From the NCBI GenBank assembly GCA_030667725.1, contig DAOUVH010000075.1:1-5917 (forward strand): DNA of 5,917 nt. Direction: 5' to 3'. The position numbers and the translations under genes are program-made. Below, piece by piece: positions 4,754 to 5,917 of the stretch. A model generated the notes under the pieces. That model did not search any database. It was not told where the DNA came from and worked only from the letters and a program-made list of their open reading frames with translations. The DNA comes from Candidatus Cloacimonadota bacterium. Its GTDB lineage: Bacteria; Cloacimonadota; Cloacimonadia; Cloacimonadales; TCS61. How positions within the stretch are numbered: position 1 is the first letter of the stretch; each line of letters begins with the position of its first letter.

Positions 4754-5908
4754 TTAATTTGAGAATTTCCTTAAGAAAGCTGGTATTTCCATTTGTTTAT
4801 CCGGGAATACACTTGCTTTTTCTTCAGTTCTTTTATTCAAATTTAAAGAGTCAGAATTTCTTATTCTTTGTAAAGTACTTCCAATATCTTCCGATTTATC
4901 TTCCTTATCATAGATTATAGTTTCACGTTCATAAACAGTTGTATTAGGAGTATCAAGCCCGGTTGTGATCAGAGTTACTTTGATCTTTCCTTCCATAGCA
5001 GCATCAATAATAATTCCTGTTATGATATCCCCTTCATCACCGGTTTGTTTGACTATTTCATTTGTAATAAGTTCAAACTCATCCATCTTAAAATCTTTAC
5101 CGGCAGTTATATTAATAAGAACTCCTTTGGCATTTTCAATTGGAATATCTGAGAGCAGAGGATTGTTCATCGCTTTCTGAGCCGCATCTACAGCTCTTTG
5201 ATCTCCATCTCCTACCCCTGAACCCATCATTGCAAGACCACGATTTTTCATAACAGTTTGAACATCTGCAAAATCTACATTCATATAGCCGCTGTAATGA
5301 ATGATATCAGAGATAGCTTTTGCAGCTTCGTAAAGTACATTATCAGCATTTTTAAACGCCTCGATCACTGTCATATCAGGATAAATCTCATTGAGTTTTT
5401 CATTTGGAACCACGATAAGTGTATCAACATTTTCACGTAGCTTTTTAATTCCATTCTCAGCATGTACCGTACGCTTTTTACCCTCGCTTCTAAAAGGTCT
5501 GCTCACAATACCAATTGTAAGGATGCCCATCTCGCGGGCAAGAGATGCAATTACAGGTGTTGCACCGGTTCCAGTTCCACCGCCCATTCCTGCCGCAATG
5601 AAAAGGAGATCGGTATCTTTTAACATATTCTTTATATCTTCACGAGACTCTTCTGCTGCCTTACGACCTACATCCGGATTTGCTCCTGCACCAAGTCCTT
5701 TTGTCAGTTCTCTTCCAAGCTGTAACTTGACTTTTGCTTTTGATTTTTTCAAATCTGTGATATTGGTATTTGCAACAGCAAATTCTAAACCATTTAAGCT
5801 GTATTCGATCATTGTGCCGATAGCATTTCCGCCTGCTCCACCAACACCAATGATCTTTATATGTGTACCAAAAGGTACTTCATCATGATTCAGGTCTAAT
5901 TCCAACAT
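4754..5908 (-). CDS. ftsZ: Cell division protein FtsZ
   Basis: Tubulin-like GTPase that polymerises at midcell into the division ring. The 384-residue product is complete and of usual length. The glycine-rich GVGGAGGNA loop is at 21-29, the tubulin signature GGGTGTG at 109-115 and the EGKKR segment at 142-146. The T7 catalytic loop NVDFAD (210-215) keeps both aspartates needed to hydrolyse GTP in the neighbouring subunit. The globular core ends near 318. A polar linker of about 55 residues follows, then the conserved C-terminal peptide EIPAFLRKF (374-382), which in other bacteria binds FtsA and similar membrane anchors. The start has GGAGG four bases upstream at the window edge. One oddity is ANTN (46-49), where most FtsZ proteins have NTD. 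What lies upstream (often ftsA/ftsQ) is outside the window. Downstream comes a membrane protein, not the lpxC found in many proteobacteria. Confidence 0.98.
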   Translation of the reverse strand: MLELDLNHDEVPFGTHIKIIGVGGAGGNAIGTMIEYSLNGLEFAVANTNITDLKKSKAKVKLQLGRELTKGLGAGANPDVGRKAAEESREDIKNMLKDTDLLFIAAGMGGGTGTGATPVIASLAREMGILTIGIVSRPFRSEGKKRTVHAENGIKKLRENVDTLIVVPNEKLNEIYPDMTVIEAFKNADNVLYEAAKAISDIIHYSGYMNVDFADVQTVMKNRGLAMMGSGVGDGDQRAVDAAQKAMNNPLLSDIPIENAKGVLINITAGKDFKMDEFELITNEIVKQTGDEGDIITGIIIDAAMEGKIKVTLITTGLDTPNTTVYERETIIYDKEDKSEDIGSTLQRIRNSDSLNLNKRTEEKASVFPDKQMEIPAFLRKFSN

Positions 5909-5912
5909 ATAA

Positions 5913-5917
5913 CCTCC
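5913..5917 (-). promoter_or_regulatory. Shine-Dalgarno of ftsZ
   Basis: GGAGG on the - strand occupies the last five bases of the window, followed by TTAT and the ATG at 5908. The four-base spacing is somewhat short, but the match is strong and the start agrees with the family N-terminus. Confidence 0.8.

Noticed and set aside
5335..5350. FtsZ ADNVL in the guanine-binding helix, which differs from the E. coli ANDVL
   Set aside because: ADNVL is the normal form in Bacillus and Staphylococcus FtsZ, so it is not unusual.
5391..5888. A 165-codon open frame on the + strand opposite the start of ftsZ
   Set aside because: It is antisense to highly conserved ftsZ codons and its product is low in sense, rich in Ser and Pro. 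It is a shadow.

Overview
The window is AT-rich bacterial chromosome, densely packed with genes. It looks like housekeeping rather than mobile DNA: there is no integrase, transposase, phage structural gene, CRISPR array, tRNA or rRNA that I can see. A lipobox on the FKBP protein and the general gene style suggest a diderm (Gram-negative type) bacterium. The mix of an FKBP lipoprotein and a hydrolase resembling a family I associate with Bacteroidota-like genomes makes the FCB side of the tree, or a candidate phylum such as Cloacimonadota, plausible. This is an impression from the sequence alone and of low confidence.

Layout. On the + strand, bases 1-1074 carry the 3' part of an FMN-dependent nitronate monooxygenase-type oxidoreductase whose first codons lie before the window. 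A 155-base convergent gap (1075-1229) follows, with two hairpins, one of them a long palindrome suited to stopping transcription from both sides. Everything else is on the - strand. Read in the direction of transcription it is: ftsZ (5908-4754), a small four-helix membrane protein of the YvlD/phage-holin-like type (4732-4394), an alpha/beta-hydrolase-like protein (4377-3106), a GNAT acetyltransferase (3104-2664), an unrecognised 129-residue protein (2586-2197), and a lipoprotein with two FKBP prolyl-isomerase domains (2051-1230).

The first four - strand genes are separated by 21, 16 and 1 bases, so they very probably form one transcript led by ftsZ or by something upstream of the window. The orphan protein (77-base gap) and the FKBP lipoprotein (145-base gap) may be read through or have their own promoters; I found no convincing promoter for either. 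The gap before the FKBP gene holds an imperfect palindrome of about 100 bases with 11-base terminal inverted repeats, which looks like a dispersed intergenic repeat.

Functionally, FtsZ is the division-ring GTPase and keeps its catalytic loop and C-terminal anchor peptide. The FKBP protein is a predicted envelope folding factor. I see no pathway that unites the hydrolase, acetyltransferase and orphan protein, and I do not think the window clearly shows a new system. The points most worth checking are the two palindromic elements, the hydrolase/GNAT/orphan cluster behind ftsZ, and an unusual substitution in the FtsZ nucleotide pocket.
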